Below are positions 19,823 to 28,440 of a stretch of 64,000 nucleotides of DNA, piece by piece (positions within the stretch are counted from its first letter, which is position 1; each line of letters begins with the position of its first letter). A model generated the notes under the pieces. The model saw nothing but the letters and a program-made list of their open reading frames with translations. It was not told the origin of the DNA and made no database searches. The position numbers were made by a program, and so were the translations under genes. Origin of the DNA: Roseibium salinum (GTDB lineage Bacteria > Pseudomonadota > Alphaproteobacteria > Rhizobiales > Stappiaceae); contig NZ_JAPEVI010000003.1 of the NCBI RefSeq assembly GCF_026240905.1, positions 62,001 through 126,000 of the forward strand. The letters run 5' to 3'.

Positions 19823-20209
19823 TTCGATGTTCCTTCCATTGCGCTAATGCACTTGGATTTTCCTTTCGTGGTTGATGTCGGTTGGGGGTCGGAGAAATCC
19901 GCTCACTTGCGGAGCGAGCGGGGCGAAAACAGTGAGACCTGAAGAGAGCACAAGTGCTCAGGCCGGGTCCTGAACCAGAGGGCGTTACGGCGGACAGGCA
20001 GGTTGCGCCCGTTCGAAAACCGGCGGCTCCGGCAGGTCAGCGGTGCGGCCTTGGCATAAGACCGGGCAAGAGCGCCCGACGTCGGCAGGACGAGCGCATG
20101 GCAAACGCCTTGCAGCTCAACCGGCTTCCGCAAGCCTCTTCAGATCCCCAATTGAAACAGCTCCCAAAGCTGGCGGCTTTACAGGCCTTACCGGCGTTTG
20201 ACGGCCGGC
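19823..20209 (-). other. Non-coding stretch between tRNA-like RNAs and slipin
   Basis: 387 bp with no credible gene. It contains small hairpins, among them GAGCAC-AA-GTGCTC at 19947-19960 and a CGCTC/GAGCG hairpin near 19900-19920. If transcription runs from the tRNA-like RNAs into the slipin gene, this would be a long leader. No terminator with a T-run is visible on the minus strand. Confidence 0.5.
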
Positions 20210-20283
20210 ACGATGGAGCGGGGATCGAACCCGCGACCCTCGGATTAAATGTCCGATGCTCTACCCAATTGAGCTATCCAATG
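20210..20283 (-). ncRNA. tRNA-like RNA B (Lys-TTT-like, defective)
   Basis: Read on the minus strand it folds as a tRNA. The D-arm is GCTC-AATTGGGTA-GAGC, the anticodon stem TCGGA/TCCGA, the variable loop GGGTC, and the T-arm GCGGG-TTCGATC-CCCGC. The elbow signals (D-loop GG, T-loop TTC) are intact. The anticodon loop is CATTTAA, giving TTT in the Lys position but A instead of the near-universal U33. The acceptor stem CATTGGA/TCCATCG has two mismatches, and no CCA follows. Its first two bases overlap the CCA of the upstream tRNA-like RNA. It is unlikely to serve in translation. Confidence 0.7.
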
Positions 20284-20356
20284 GTGCACATGACAGGACT
20301 CGAACCTGTTGCCTCCGGGCAATATATCCGGCGTTCAACCTTTGAACTTCATGCGC
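20282..20356 (-). ncRNA. tRNA-like RNA A with encoded CCA
   Basis: A 75-base tRNA fold on the minus strand. The acceptor GCGCATG/CATGTGC pairs fully (G3-U70 wobble) and is followed by A73 and an encoded CCA. The D-arm is GTTC-AAAGGTT-GAAC. The T-arm is perfect, ACAGG-TTCGAGT-CCTGT. The anticodon arm is abnormal: CCGGA/CCCGG has an A-C mismatch at its top, and the loop TATATTG has A at position 33. U8 is also replaced by A. The combination of a preserved elbow and acceptor with a broken anticodon loop suggests a structural tRNA mimic rather than a decoding tRNA. Confidence 0.72.
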
Positions 20357-20723
20357 TGGCATCCGATCTTGCCGTGCAGCATCCGTACATGAAGTCGGCA
20401 GGGCCGGATCATGTGGGCGGCAGAAAACAGCCGAGCCGTTGATGTCTGCGCCGGTATAGCGATCGGTGGCGGAGCTAATACGTCAAGCCGTGCGGTCGTG
20501 GCAACCGGAAATTCCCGTTCCGTGCCGATTTGTTGTTTTTGGGTTACAGTTCGTTGCGTTTCTGCAACAGTTCGGGCTGCAGTATACAGGTCTTGTTGAG
20601 AGAGCGGTTACTGCCCGCGTTCCGGTGACGTTCCCAAAACCAGTTCAGGCATGGCCCTTGCGTCGCACACAACGTGAAGGCAAACTCGGGCGTGAAAAAC
20701 GTGTCCCGTACCAGCGAGTTACC
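20357..20723. other. Intergenic region upstream of tRNA-like RNAs and SnoaL gene
   Basis: 367 bp between divergent units. It contains a TTGC-GTTTCT-GCAA hairpin at 20553-20566. On the minus strand a GG (20384-20383) and GC (20372-20371) pair has sigma-54 spacing just upstream of tRNA-like A, but the flanking bases do not match the consensus. No gene is visible. Confidence 0.45.
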
Positions 20724-21161
20724 ATGCCCGGCAAACAGTCACGCTTCCTGATCGATACTTATCTTGCGGCCTTCAATGCAGGCGACACCAAGAAGATGGA
20801 AAGCCTGGTGGCCGAGGACCTCGTCCACGATGTCAATCAGGGCAGGCGCCGGGTCGGCAAGGACAAGTTCTGGTCCTTCAACGTGCACATGTCGCGCTGC
20901 TACAAGGAGCGGCTGTCCGACATCGTGCTGTTCGTCAATGAAGACGGCACGCGCGCCGCGGCGGAATACGTGGTTCACGGCACCTATCTGACCACGGACG
21001 AGGGCCTGCCGCCCGCAAACGGCCAGACCTACAAGGTTCCCGCCGGGAGTTTCTTCGAAATCCGCGACGGAAAGATCGCCCGCATCACCACCTACTACAA
21101 CCTGCAGGACTGGATTGATCAGGTGAACGGTGGCGCCCAGGCCGTTTCCGAGAGCGGCTGA
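20724..21161 (+). CDS. SnoaL-like / ketosteroid isomerase-related protein
   Basis: A 145-residue cytoplasmic protein of the NTF2-like superfamily. The N-terminal helix has YLAAFNAGDTKKMESLVAEDLVHDVNQG (residues 12-39), followed by the curved sheet with AAEYVVHGTYLTTDEGLPPANGQTYKVPAGSFFEIRDGKIARITTYYN. This matches the ketosteroid-isomerase-related family; the substrate is unknown. A longer open frame exists upstream, but its peptide is not family-like, so the ATG at 20724 is preferred despite a weak ribosome site. A bidirectional terminator separates it from the convergent metK. Confidence 0.82.
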   Translation: MPGKQSRFLIDTYLAAFNAGDTKKMESLVAEDLVHDVNQGRRRVGKDKFWSFNVHMSRCYKERLSDIVLFVNEDGTRAAAEYVVHGTYLTTDEGLPPANGQTYKVPAGSFFEIRDGKIARITTYYNLQDWIDQVNGGAQAVSESG

Positions 21162-21243
21162 GTTCGGCGCCGTCTCCAAGATTTTCGCCGCGCAATAACG
21201 ACCGGTATCGGCGGGGTGTGCGGGCACCTAGCACAAGACAAAA

Positions 21244-21271
21244 AAAGCGGCCTGCAGATACAGGCCGCTTT
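21244..21271. terminator. Bidirectional terminator between SnoaL gene and metK
   Basis: An 11-bp perfect stem (AAAGCGGCCTG and complement, 6-base loop) is flanked by TTTGTTATTTTT on the plus side and six or more T on the minus side. Confidence 0.92.
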
Positions 21272-21293
21272 GTTATTTTTCACGGACAGGCGC

Positions 21294-22481
<1,188 letters not shown>

Positions 22482-22508
22482 TGCACGTTCCTTGTTGGTG
22501 GAAATTGT

Positions 22509-22553
22509 ACGTCCGGACACGGCGGCCGGTGGCCGCCGCGCTCTGTCGGACGT
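22509..22553 (-). promoter_or_regulatory. Large hairpin in the metK leader
   Basis: In the 90-bp gap between the methyltransferase stop and metK there is a nested structure. The outer arms are ACGTCCG (22509-22515) and CGGACGT (22547-22553), and the inner arms are GGCGGCC (22521-22527) and GGCCGCC (22531-22537). No T-run follows, so it is not an ordinary terminator. It could be an mRNA processing or stabilising element, or a regulatory RNA. I do not recognise a known SAM riboswitch core in it. Confidence 0.4.
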
Positions 22554-22571
22554 GAGGTGAATGAAGGTGGA

Positions 22572-24263
22572 TCAGTCCGGCTTCTTGAACATCTGGATTC
22601 CCCAGGAGAGCTGGCCGGCATCGGCCGCTTCGACCCAGTTCAGAAGGCCCTGGGACATCTTGTCGAGATACTCCGCCGAAGCGCCTTCGCTGCGCAGCTT
22701 GTCGTATTGGGCAAGAAGGCCCTCACGCACCCGGAAATAGTGCGTGCGCAGCTGATGGGTCATTTCCCGCTGCTCGACAACTTCAAAGCCAAGCGTCTGC
22801 GCGGCTTCCCGGTAGAAGCGCATGGAGCCGAGGCTGTTGAGCTGCAGGCGGTCGTACACCGGCTTGAGGGCAGCCGGATCCGCATCGTCGGCCTGCATCG
22901 GGTCGGTGAAGATGAAGTACCCACCCGGTTTCAGCACGCGGTACACCTCTTCCAGCACCTTCTGGCGCTGGTCGGAGTGCAGGATCGCGTCCTGGCTCCA
23001 GACGACCTCGAATTTCGCCGCCTCTTCCGGAACATCCTCAAAGGCGCCATGCACGACGCGGATCTTGTCCGCAAAGCCCTGCTGAATGTTCCGGTGCCGG
23101 TTGGTGTCGTTCTGAACGTCGGAAATGTTCAGGCAGACGGCCGAGCAGCCGGTTTCACGCACGACCTTGCGCATGGCCCCGCCATAGCCCGAGCCGATGT
23201 CCAGCACGGTGGCGTTTTGGTTGAGGTTGGGAAGCATCTTCACCATTTCGTCGATCGTGAGATCGGACGCGGTGCGGATGTCGGTAGAGTCGTCATAGAG
23301 ACCGATATGCAGGTCCTGTCCGCCCCACACGTGGCTGTAGAACGTGTCCGCATCATCGCTGTCATAATAGGTTTCTGCGACTTCCCGGATGTCCTGCTTG
23401 CCGTCTTCCGTCGTCGCACCACCCCAGCGCACAAGGTGCAGGCTGGATTTTTCCGCGATGTGGATGAAGAAATCCGGCTCGCTTTCGGCGTAGCTCTCCT
23501 GGAAGTCACCATAGGTGCGCACCCGCTCGAAACCGGCCTCCGACAGAAGCCGGCGCATGTAGTTCTTGCGGATCGGGCACATGTTGAGAGTGTATTCGGA
23601 GCCGTCCGGAAAGCTGTAATTGAACCGGGCGAGACCTTCGTCGATATAGGTCGGCTCGGCTTTCACCTTTTCGCCGGCATAATAATACTTGTGCTTGTTC
23701 GAATAGCCATGATCCAACATGGAATCGTAGTTGCGCTGATCGAGGATCAGGATGCCGTCATGCTTCAGGGCGGCGTAGAATTCGGCAAGTGCCCGGCGAC
23801 GGTCCTTTTCGTCATGCAGGTGCGTGAAGGAGTTGCCGAGGCAGATAATGGCGTCGTATTTGCCCTGAATGTCCCGGTTGAGCCAGCGCCAGTCGGCCTG
23901 AACGGTCTTCAGGATCATGCTGCGCTTCTGGCCGTTTTCAAAAGCCTTGGCGAGCATTGCCGCCGAACCGTCCGCGGAGGTGACGTTGAAGCCGGCGCGG
24001 GTGAGGCGCACGGAGTGGAAGCCGGTGCCTGTGGCAACGTCGAGAACGGTCTCCTTGCCGCGGGCGCGCAGGATATCAATGAAAAACTGGCCCTCGCTGT
24101 CGGCACGCGCGTCCCAGTCGATCAGTTCATCCCACTTCTCGACGAAGGACATGATGTACTCACCGCGATAAAGGTCCGTTTCACGGTTCGCGATCGGGTC
24201 CTGACCATAGGCCTGCTCGTCCAACTGCAACTCGGCGTTAACAGACGCGTGCTTTGCCTGCAT
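22572..24263 (-). CDS. Bifunctional glycine/sarcosine and dimethylglycine N-methyltransferase
   Basis: The 563-residue protein fuses two SAM-dependent methyltransferases. The N-terminal half (about 30-275) resembles glycine sarcosine N-methyltransferase, with the SAM motif VLDVATGTGFHSVRL near residue 73 and CLGNSFTHLHDE. The C-terminal half (about 285-563) resembles (sarcosine) dimethylglycine methyltransferase, with VLDIGSGYGGAMRK near 347 and WSQDAILHSDQR. Together they turn glycine into glycine betaine in three methylations, a compatible solute. Halophile enzymes of this kind are often two proteins; the fused form is also known. metK follows on the same strand. The ATG at 24263 has AAAGGAG upstream. 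A long AT-rich upstream region could carry osmotic control. Confidence 0.93.
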   Translation of the reverse strand: MQAKHASVNAELQLDEQAYGQDPIANRETDLYRGEYIMSFVEKWDELIDWDARADSEGQFFIDILRARGKETVLDVATGTGFHSVRLTRAGFNVTSADGSAAMLAKAFENGQKRSMILKTVQADWRWLNRDIQGKYDAIICLGNSFTHLHDEKDRRRALAEFYAALKHDGILILDQRNYDSMLDHGYSNKHKYYYAGEKVKAEPTYIDEGLARFNYSFPDGSEYTLNMCPIRKNYMRRLLSEAGFERVRTYGDFQESYAESEPDFFIHIAEKSSLHLVRWGGATTEDGKQDIREVAETYYDSDDADTFYSHVWGGQDLHIGLYDDSTDIRTASDLTIDEMVKMLPNLNQNATVLDIGSGYGGAMRKVVRETGCSAVCLNISDVQNDTNRHRNIQQGFADKIRVVHGAFEDVPEEAAKFEVVWSQDAILHSDQRQKVLEEVYRVLKPGGYFIFTDPMQADDADPAALKPVYDRLQLNSLGSMRFYREAAQTLGFEVVEQREMTHQLRTHYFRVREGLLAQYDKLRSEGASAEYLDKMSQGLLNWVEAADAGQLSWGIQMFKKPD

Positions 24264-25047
24264 GGCATGCTTCTCCTTTAGTTGTTCGGCGCAGCGTCAA
24301 CCGGATTTCAAAGGGCCCCTTGGGTAGCCCCAACCGAACGCGCACGCTCTCACACCGCCCGGTGGGGGCGGCGAAAAACTGATCTTGTCTCGTTTTGAGT
24401 CCGGCGATCGTGCGAGGTGCACGGGGGTGGAAACTACGGCGCCCAATGAACGGGGCCGGGTGCCGGACCAGGCAGCAGATGTGCAAGCGATAGCCGATGG
24501 CTATCAAAGGGGCCGGTAAATCGATTTTAAAGCCTCACCGGACCGCCGTGATCGGCGCACACCCTCATGCCTGAAAGTGGCGCAACCTTAACAAAAGGCA
24601 GGTTCATTTCAACAGCTGCCGCGGGAAAGACGGTGCTTTGCGCGCAGGATATGCCGTAAGCAATTGTAAGAACATGGAAAATTTTTTTGCAAAATTTTTC
24701 TGACAACGCGAATGCCGCGGCAATCTTCAGTGCGCTGCAGTGCGGGAAGCGTTTGTAAGCGCAATGAAAATTATATCCAGTTTATTCTTAAAATTGAAGT
24801 TTTTCTCCGGATTTTCTTACTGGTAGTGATGCAGATATTTGTGATTCTTGTGGTTGTTCGTTTTGTGGCGTGGGCGTGAGGCGAATTAGTCTGTGTTTTA
24901 CCCAGAAGCTTCAGTTTAGGACATACCAACTATCGGCTTCCGTGCGACCTCTTCCCGGGCAGGTTCTGCCCGGCTTCCGGCGCCTTCGCGCCTTGAATAC
25001 AGTCGGCTCCAGAGCCGCGAGTGCATCCGATTTTATGAGCCCGTAAC
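24264..25047. other. Intergenic region upstream of betaine operon (784 bp)
   Basis: No gene is recognised. It contains a perfect GATAGCC/GGCTATC hairpin at 24489-24505, a CCGCCC/GGGCGG hairpin near 24355-24371, and an AT-rich stretch from about 24660 to 24880. The betaine-operon promoter is expected here. I looked for a glycine or SAM riboswitch core and did not find one. Confidence 0.5.
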
Positions 25048-25374
25048 TTAACATCCCGAGCCTGACAGGCAGCACGAGCGGACGATCTCGTTGTTGTTGC
25101 AGCAGTCCTGCATGAGGTAGCGGACAAGGGTGCCGATGGCAGTAAAATCCACGCGGTAACTGATCTGGCGCGACTGCCGGCTGGCAATGACCAGGCCGGC
25201 CTCGGCCATGTTGGACAGGTGGAACGAGGTGCGCGAGGGCGTTGCCCCCACGGCCTCGGCGATTTCCCCGGCAGGCAGACCCTCCGGTCCGGCCGCCACA
25301 AGGCGCTTGAGGATTCGCAATCGCGTTGCGCTGGAGAGAGACGAAAAGGCCGCCAGGGCTTCTGCTTCGTTCAT
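25048..25374 (-). CDS. ArsR-family regulator with cysteine-rich tail
   Basis: A 108-residue ArsR/SmtB winged-helix repressor. The core is ALAAFSSLSSATRLRILKRLV then AGEIAEAVGATPSRTSFHLSNMAEAGLV (residues 7-65). The C-terminus holds two Cys pairs and a lone Cys (DCCNN, SCCLSGSGC; residues 91-108), a likely metal(loid)-thiol sensing site. A palindrome sits against its ATG (25372-25374), and a second identical palindrome is before the divergent gene, so it most likely represses both. The ATG at 25374 gives the normal short N-terminus. Confidence 0.9.
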   Translation of the reverse strand: MNEAEALAAFSSLSSATRLRILKRLVAAGPEGLPAGEIAEAVGATPSRTSFHLSNMAEAGLVIASRQSRQISYRVDFTAIGTLVRYLMQDCCNNNEIVRSCCLSGSGC

Positions 25375-25394
25375 ATTTCAAACTTTCTTGAAAT
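25375..25394. promoter_or_regulatory. ArsR operator, copy 1
   Basis: Perfect inverted repeat ATTTCAA-N6-TTGAAAT immediately upstream of the arsR-type start codon at 25374. It is identical in arms and spacing to the copy at 25421. Confidence 0.8.
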
Positions 25395-25420
25395 GTCTTG
25401 CGTTCTGTGTCATCTCGTAT

Positions 25421-25440
25421 ATTTCAAGAATCATTGAAAT
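25421..25440. promoter_or_regulatory. ArsR operator, copy 2
   Basis: A second ATTTCAA-N6-TTGAAAT palindrome, 46 bp centre-to-centre from the first and 14 bp before the ATG of the DUF6428 gene. The pair brackets the divergent promoter region. Confidence 0.8.
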
Positions 25441-25454
25441 GAAAGGAGAGGGTC

Positions 25455-25928
25455 ATGACCCCGAATCAGCTTCTTGAATCCCTGAATGCGCTCCCTGCGG
25501 ACGCCCCGCTGGTTTTTCACACCGAGGCAGGGCCTATCGGTGACGGCTACCACGTAACGGAGCTCAAGCACGCCCGGATCACCAGCATCGACTGCGGCGC
25601 GCGTGTTGCCCAGTGGGACGAGGCTTCGCTTCAGCTGCTGGACGGCCAGGGCGAGGAGCACATGGCCGTCGGCAAGTTTTCCGCGATCGTCCGGCAAAGC
25701 ATCCGCCGGGTAAAGGCTCTGGCCGAGTGCCCGATGCATGTCGAATTCGCCCATGGCAACAGCGGGTTGCGCATATACCAGTTGTCCGGACCGCGGCTGG
25801 AAGAAGGTGTCGTCGCCGTTCATCTCGCTGAAGGGCGTGCCCGTTGCAAACCGGCCCTGGAACAGGCTGCGGCGGGGAGCGAAGGCGGGTGTTGCGGAGC
25901 CGGTGCGCGAACTCAATGCTGTCGCTGA
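25455..25928 (+). CDS. DUF6428 family protein
   Basis: A 157-residue cytoplasmic protein of a family found beside arsR genes (DUF6428, from memory). The fold core is LVFHTEAGPIGDGYHVTELKH (residues 19-39), then SIDCGARVAQWDEASLQLLDG. The last 20 residues are Gly/Cys-rich (GGCCGAG, TQCCR), suggesting thiol ligands for a metal(loid). It is divergent from the upstream arsR gene behind a shared double operator. The ATG at 25455 follows AAAGGAGAG. The precise function is unknown. Confidence 0.75.
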   Translation: MTPNQLLESLNALPADAPLVFHTEAGPIGDGYHVTELKHARITSIDCGARVAQWDEASLQLLDGQGEEHMAVGKFSAIVRQSIRRVKALAECPMHVEFAHGNSGLRIYQLSGPRLEEGVVAVHLAEGRARCKPALEQAAAGSEGGCCGAGARTQCCR

Positions 25929-26064
25929 CTTGATCGCCTCAGATCCGGTTTGCCAAAGCCGGTAGCCGCAACAGCGCGGACTTCCTGACCGCGTTTCCAA
26001 CCACATTCATCCGACGTGTCGGTGCCTTTTTCCGCTCTCCCGAAAAGCGCGGCCGGTTGCGGCA

Positions 26065-26107
26065 TTGACACGTCACTAAATAACTATATAACCAGAAATA
26101 TAGTTAT
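26065..26107 (+). promoter_or_regulatory. Promoter and overlapping operator of second arsR operon
   Basis: TTGACA (26065-26070) and TATAAC (26087-26092) are separated by 16 bp. A perfect 10-bp inverted repeat, ATAACTATAT (26080-26089) and ATATAGTTAT (26098-26107) with an 8-bp spacer, covers the -10. This is a classical repressor layout. The operator differs from the ATTTCAA type used 650 bp upstream. Confidence 0.82.
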
Positions 26108-26125
26108 ATTATACTCGAGGCGACA

Positions 26126-26470
26126 ATGGATCTGGAAGAAGCCGCACAAGGGTTCGCCGCGCTGGGCTCGGAGGCCCGCCTGCAAGTGGTGCTGACGCTG
26201 GTGAAGGCGGGGCAGAAGGGGCTGACGGTCGGAGACATCCAGTCGCGCACCGGCATGGCCGCCTCGACGCTCGCGCATCACCTGAGGTTCCTGTCGTCCG
26301 CGGGGCTGGTGAGCCAGGAAAAGGACGGGCGGACGGTGATCAACCGGGCCGCCTTCGATCACCTGGAAAGCCTTGCCGGCTACATCCTGAAGGAATGCTG
26401 TGCCGAGGAGAAGACCTGCACGGATACCAGTGGTGCGGCCGGCGTGGAAAGGGAGATTGCAAATGACTGA
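26126..26470 (+). CDS. ArsR-family regulator (second, operon-leading)
   Basis: A 114-residue ArsR/SmtB repressor. The winged helix spans about residues 5-85, with ALGSEARLQVVLTLVKAG and TGMAASTLAHHLRFLSSAGLV. A C-terminal CC (ECCAEEKTC) could be the inducer-binding thiol site. It begins 18 bp after a palindromic operator and overlaps the permease start by 8 bases, so the operon is autoregulated and translationally coupled. It is a clearly different subtype from the ArsR at 25048. Confidence 0.92.
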   Translation: MDLEEAAQGFAALGSEARLQVVLTLVKAGQKGLTVGDIQSRTGMAASTLAHHLRFLSSAGLVSQEKDGRTVINRAAFDHLESLAGYILKECCAEEKTCTDTSGAAGVEREIAND

Positions 26471-27581
26471 TGCACTGGAAACGCTCAGCCCGTCGGGTGG
26501 AGCCGGTGAGGCGAGTTGCTGCGCGCCCAAGTCCGCCTGCTGCGCGGCGCCCGCGTCCGGACCGTCGTGGTGGAAGACGATCCCGGGACGCAAGTATCTG
26601 TTCTCGACTTGGGCGACCGTGCTTGGTGGACCGCTGCTGGTGTTGATCTTCGACCGGCCGGAAGCGCTGAATTTCGTCACCTTCGCCGTCAAGGCCTTTG
26701 CCGGTACGCTTCCCTATATCGCCTTCGCGGTTGCCCTGATCGCCTGGCTGAAGGCCGCCGGGGCGGAAGCCTATGTCGGCAGGGCGTTCGCGGGGCGGGA
26801 GAGGCAGGCGATCGTCCTTGCGGCTCTCTTCGGCGGGCTCGCGCCGTTCTGCTCCTGCGAGGTCATCCCCTTCATTGCGGGATTGCTTGCAGTCGGCGCG
26901 CCGCTTTCCGCCATCATGGCTTTCTGGCTGTCCTCGCCGCTGATCGATCCGCCGACGCTTTTGATTACCGCGGGGGCTCTGGGCTGGTCCTTCGCGATCG
27001 GCAAGGCGGCCTTCGCCGTCACGCTGGGGCTCCTGGGCGGCACCGCGGTTGCCCTGGCCATGCGGGCAGGTGCCTTTGCCAATCCGGTCAAGGTACCGTC
27101 CTCTGCCGGCGGCAGCGGCTGCGGGGCGTCACCGCAGACCGGGCGTCCGGTCTGGCAGTTCTGGCACGAGGGGACACGCCGGGAGAAGTTCGTTGCCGAA
27201 CTGAGGGCCAATGCCGGCTTTCTCGTCAAGTGGCTGGCGCTCGCTTACGTCCTGGAGGCGGCCCTGGTCACCTATGTGCCGGCGGACATGATCGCAAGTG
27301 CCGTCGGGGGCGACGGGATTGGCGCCATCGTCATTTCCGCTCTGGTCGGCATGCCGGCCTATCTCAACAGCTATGTAGCACCGCCGCTGCTTGCCGGTCT
27401 CATGGACCAGGGCATGAGCGCAGGTGCCGCCATGGCCTTCATGATTGCCGGCGCCGTCAGTTCCATTCCGGCAATGGCGGCGGTCTGGTCGCTTGTCAGG
27501 CCGCAGGTCTTTGCCGTCTATCTCGGGCTGGGCTTTTTCGGCGCCGTGCTTTCCGGCCTTCTGTTCCAACTCGTCATCTAG
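26463..27581 (+). CDS. DUF318-type permease (putative metal(loid)/organoarsenical exporter)
   Basis: A 372-residue integral membrane protein of the permease/DUF318 (ArsP-like) superfamily. Two repeats of about four helices are visible. The first includes GGLAPFCSCEVIPFIAGLL with the hallmark Cys-Ser-Cys, and the second GMPAYLNSYVAPPLLAGLMDQGMS. The N-terminus is Cys-rich (SCCAPKSACCAAP, residues 18-30), and a GSGCGASP linker lies mid-protein. ArsP-type members export trivalent organoarsenicals, but this substrate is unproven. The ATG at 26463 is inside the end of arsR. It is followed after 13 bp by a transglutaminase. Confidence 0.82.
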   Translation: MTDALETLSPSGGAGEASCCAPKSACCAAPASGPSWWKTIPGRKYLFSTWATVLGGPLLVLIFDRPEALNFVTFAVKAFAGTLPYIAFAVALIAWLKAAGAEAYVGRAFAGRERQAIVLAALFGGLAPFCSCEVIPFIAGLLAVGAPLSAIMAFWLSSPLIDPPTLLITAGALGWSFAIGKAAFAVTLGLLGGTAVALAMRAGAFANPVKVPSSAGGSGCGASPQTGRPVWQFWHEGTRREKFVAELRANAGFLVKWLALAYVLEAALVTYVPADMIASAVGGDGIGAIVISALVGMPAYLNSYVAPPLLAGLMDQGMSAGAAMAFMIAGAVSSIPAMAAVWSLVRPQVFAVYLGLGFFGAVLSGLLFQLVI

Positions 27582-27594
27582 GCAGGTTCCCTCA

Positions 27595-28440
27595 ATGCAG
27601 ACCCAGGTCACGGTAACGGTTGCGCCGCATCCGGATGCTTGCCGGAAGCTGCTGGTCCCGACCGGCATCCCGACCCCGCACCAGATGCCGGTACGGTTCG
27701 AGATTTCCGGCGGGGCGTTCTGCCTCACCGGGGAATGCGCCACGGGGCAGATGCCGGCCCTTGTGACGCCGGAGCGCGGGCAGCCGATCACGGTCCGCTA
27801 CAGATACCGGGACGGCGGACCGGGTTATCCCGATGCCGCCTTCACCCCGCGCCTCAACCGTTTCACCCGGGCCGCCCATGCGCTTGCGGAAGATGCAATC
27901 CGAATTTCCGGGGACTCGCCCGACGGGCATGCCGCCATCCAGGCCCTCGTCAACGCGGCGGCGGAGAAATTCCGCTACGCCCATCCGGACGCGCGGTTCA
28001 CCGACGGCTGCGAGGAGATCCCTCACCTTTCCTGCGGTCTCACGGAAGGTTCCTGTGTCGACATCAACACCTATCTGATCGCCTCTCTGAGAGCCGCCGG
28101 TTTCGAGGCGGGCTACATCACCGGGTATTTCTTTCCGGAAGAAAAGAACGGCGGCTGCGACGACATGCATTGCTGGGTGGTGACCCGCCATGACGGCGTG
28201 GTGCTGGAATGGGACATTGCCCATCACCTGAAGATGGGCACCCGCACGATCCGTTGCGGATTGAACCCGAAGCCGGGTGACCGGGTGGCCGTCGCGCATT
28301 CCATGGGGCTCGCGTTTCCCGAACTCGGCCTGTCCGGCGAAAAGCTGATGGCCGAACCGCTGTGGGTTTCGGAGAACGGGCTGGATAAGGCGGCGATCAC
28401 CATCCGGCGTGAAATCAGTCAGGAGGCGGCGGCAGCGTAA
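27595..28440 (+). CDS. Transglutaminase-like cysteine protease family protein
   Basis: A 281-residue protein with the transglutaminase core. The nucleophile Cys is in GSCVDINTYLIASLRAAGF (near residue 158), His in DDMHCWVV (near 195) and Asp in EWDIAHH (near 208), so the catalytic triad is complete. The N-terminal 90 residues are beta-rich and contain two Cys (FCLTGEC). No signal peptide is visible. Its position as the third gene of an ArsR-controlled operon is unusual; it may process or protect a protein under metal stress. That link is inference. Confidence 0.82.
   Translation: MQTQVTVTVAPHPDACRKLLVPTGIPTPHQMPVRFEISGGAFCLTGECATGQMPALVTPERGQPITVRYRYRDGGPGYPDAAFTPRLNRFTRAAHALAEDAIRISGDSPDGHAAIQALVNAAAEKFRYAHPDARFTDGCEEIPHLSCGLTEGSCVDINTYLIASLRAAGFEAGYITGYFFPEEKNGGCDDMHCWVVTRHDGVVLEWDIAHHLKMGTRTIRCGLNPKPGDRVAVAHSMGLAFPELGLSGEKLMAEPLWVSENGLDKAAITIRREISQEAAAA

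Noticed and set aside
20282..20356. Ordinary functional tRNA
   Set aside because: The acceptor and CCA are good, but A33, the A31-C39 mismatch and missing U8 argue against decoding; I kept it as a tRNA-like RNA instead.
20371..20384. Sigma-54 promoter before the tRNA-like RNAs
   Set aside because: Only the GG and GC doublets with 10-bp spacing match; the remaining consensus bases do not, so it is too weak to list as a feature.
24264..24540. Glycine or SAM riboswitch ahead of the betaine operon
   Set aside because: I looked for the conserved cores and found only unrelated small hairpins.
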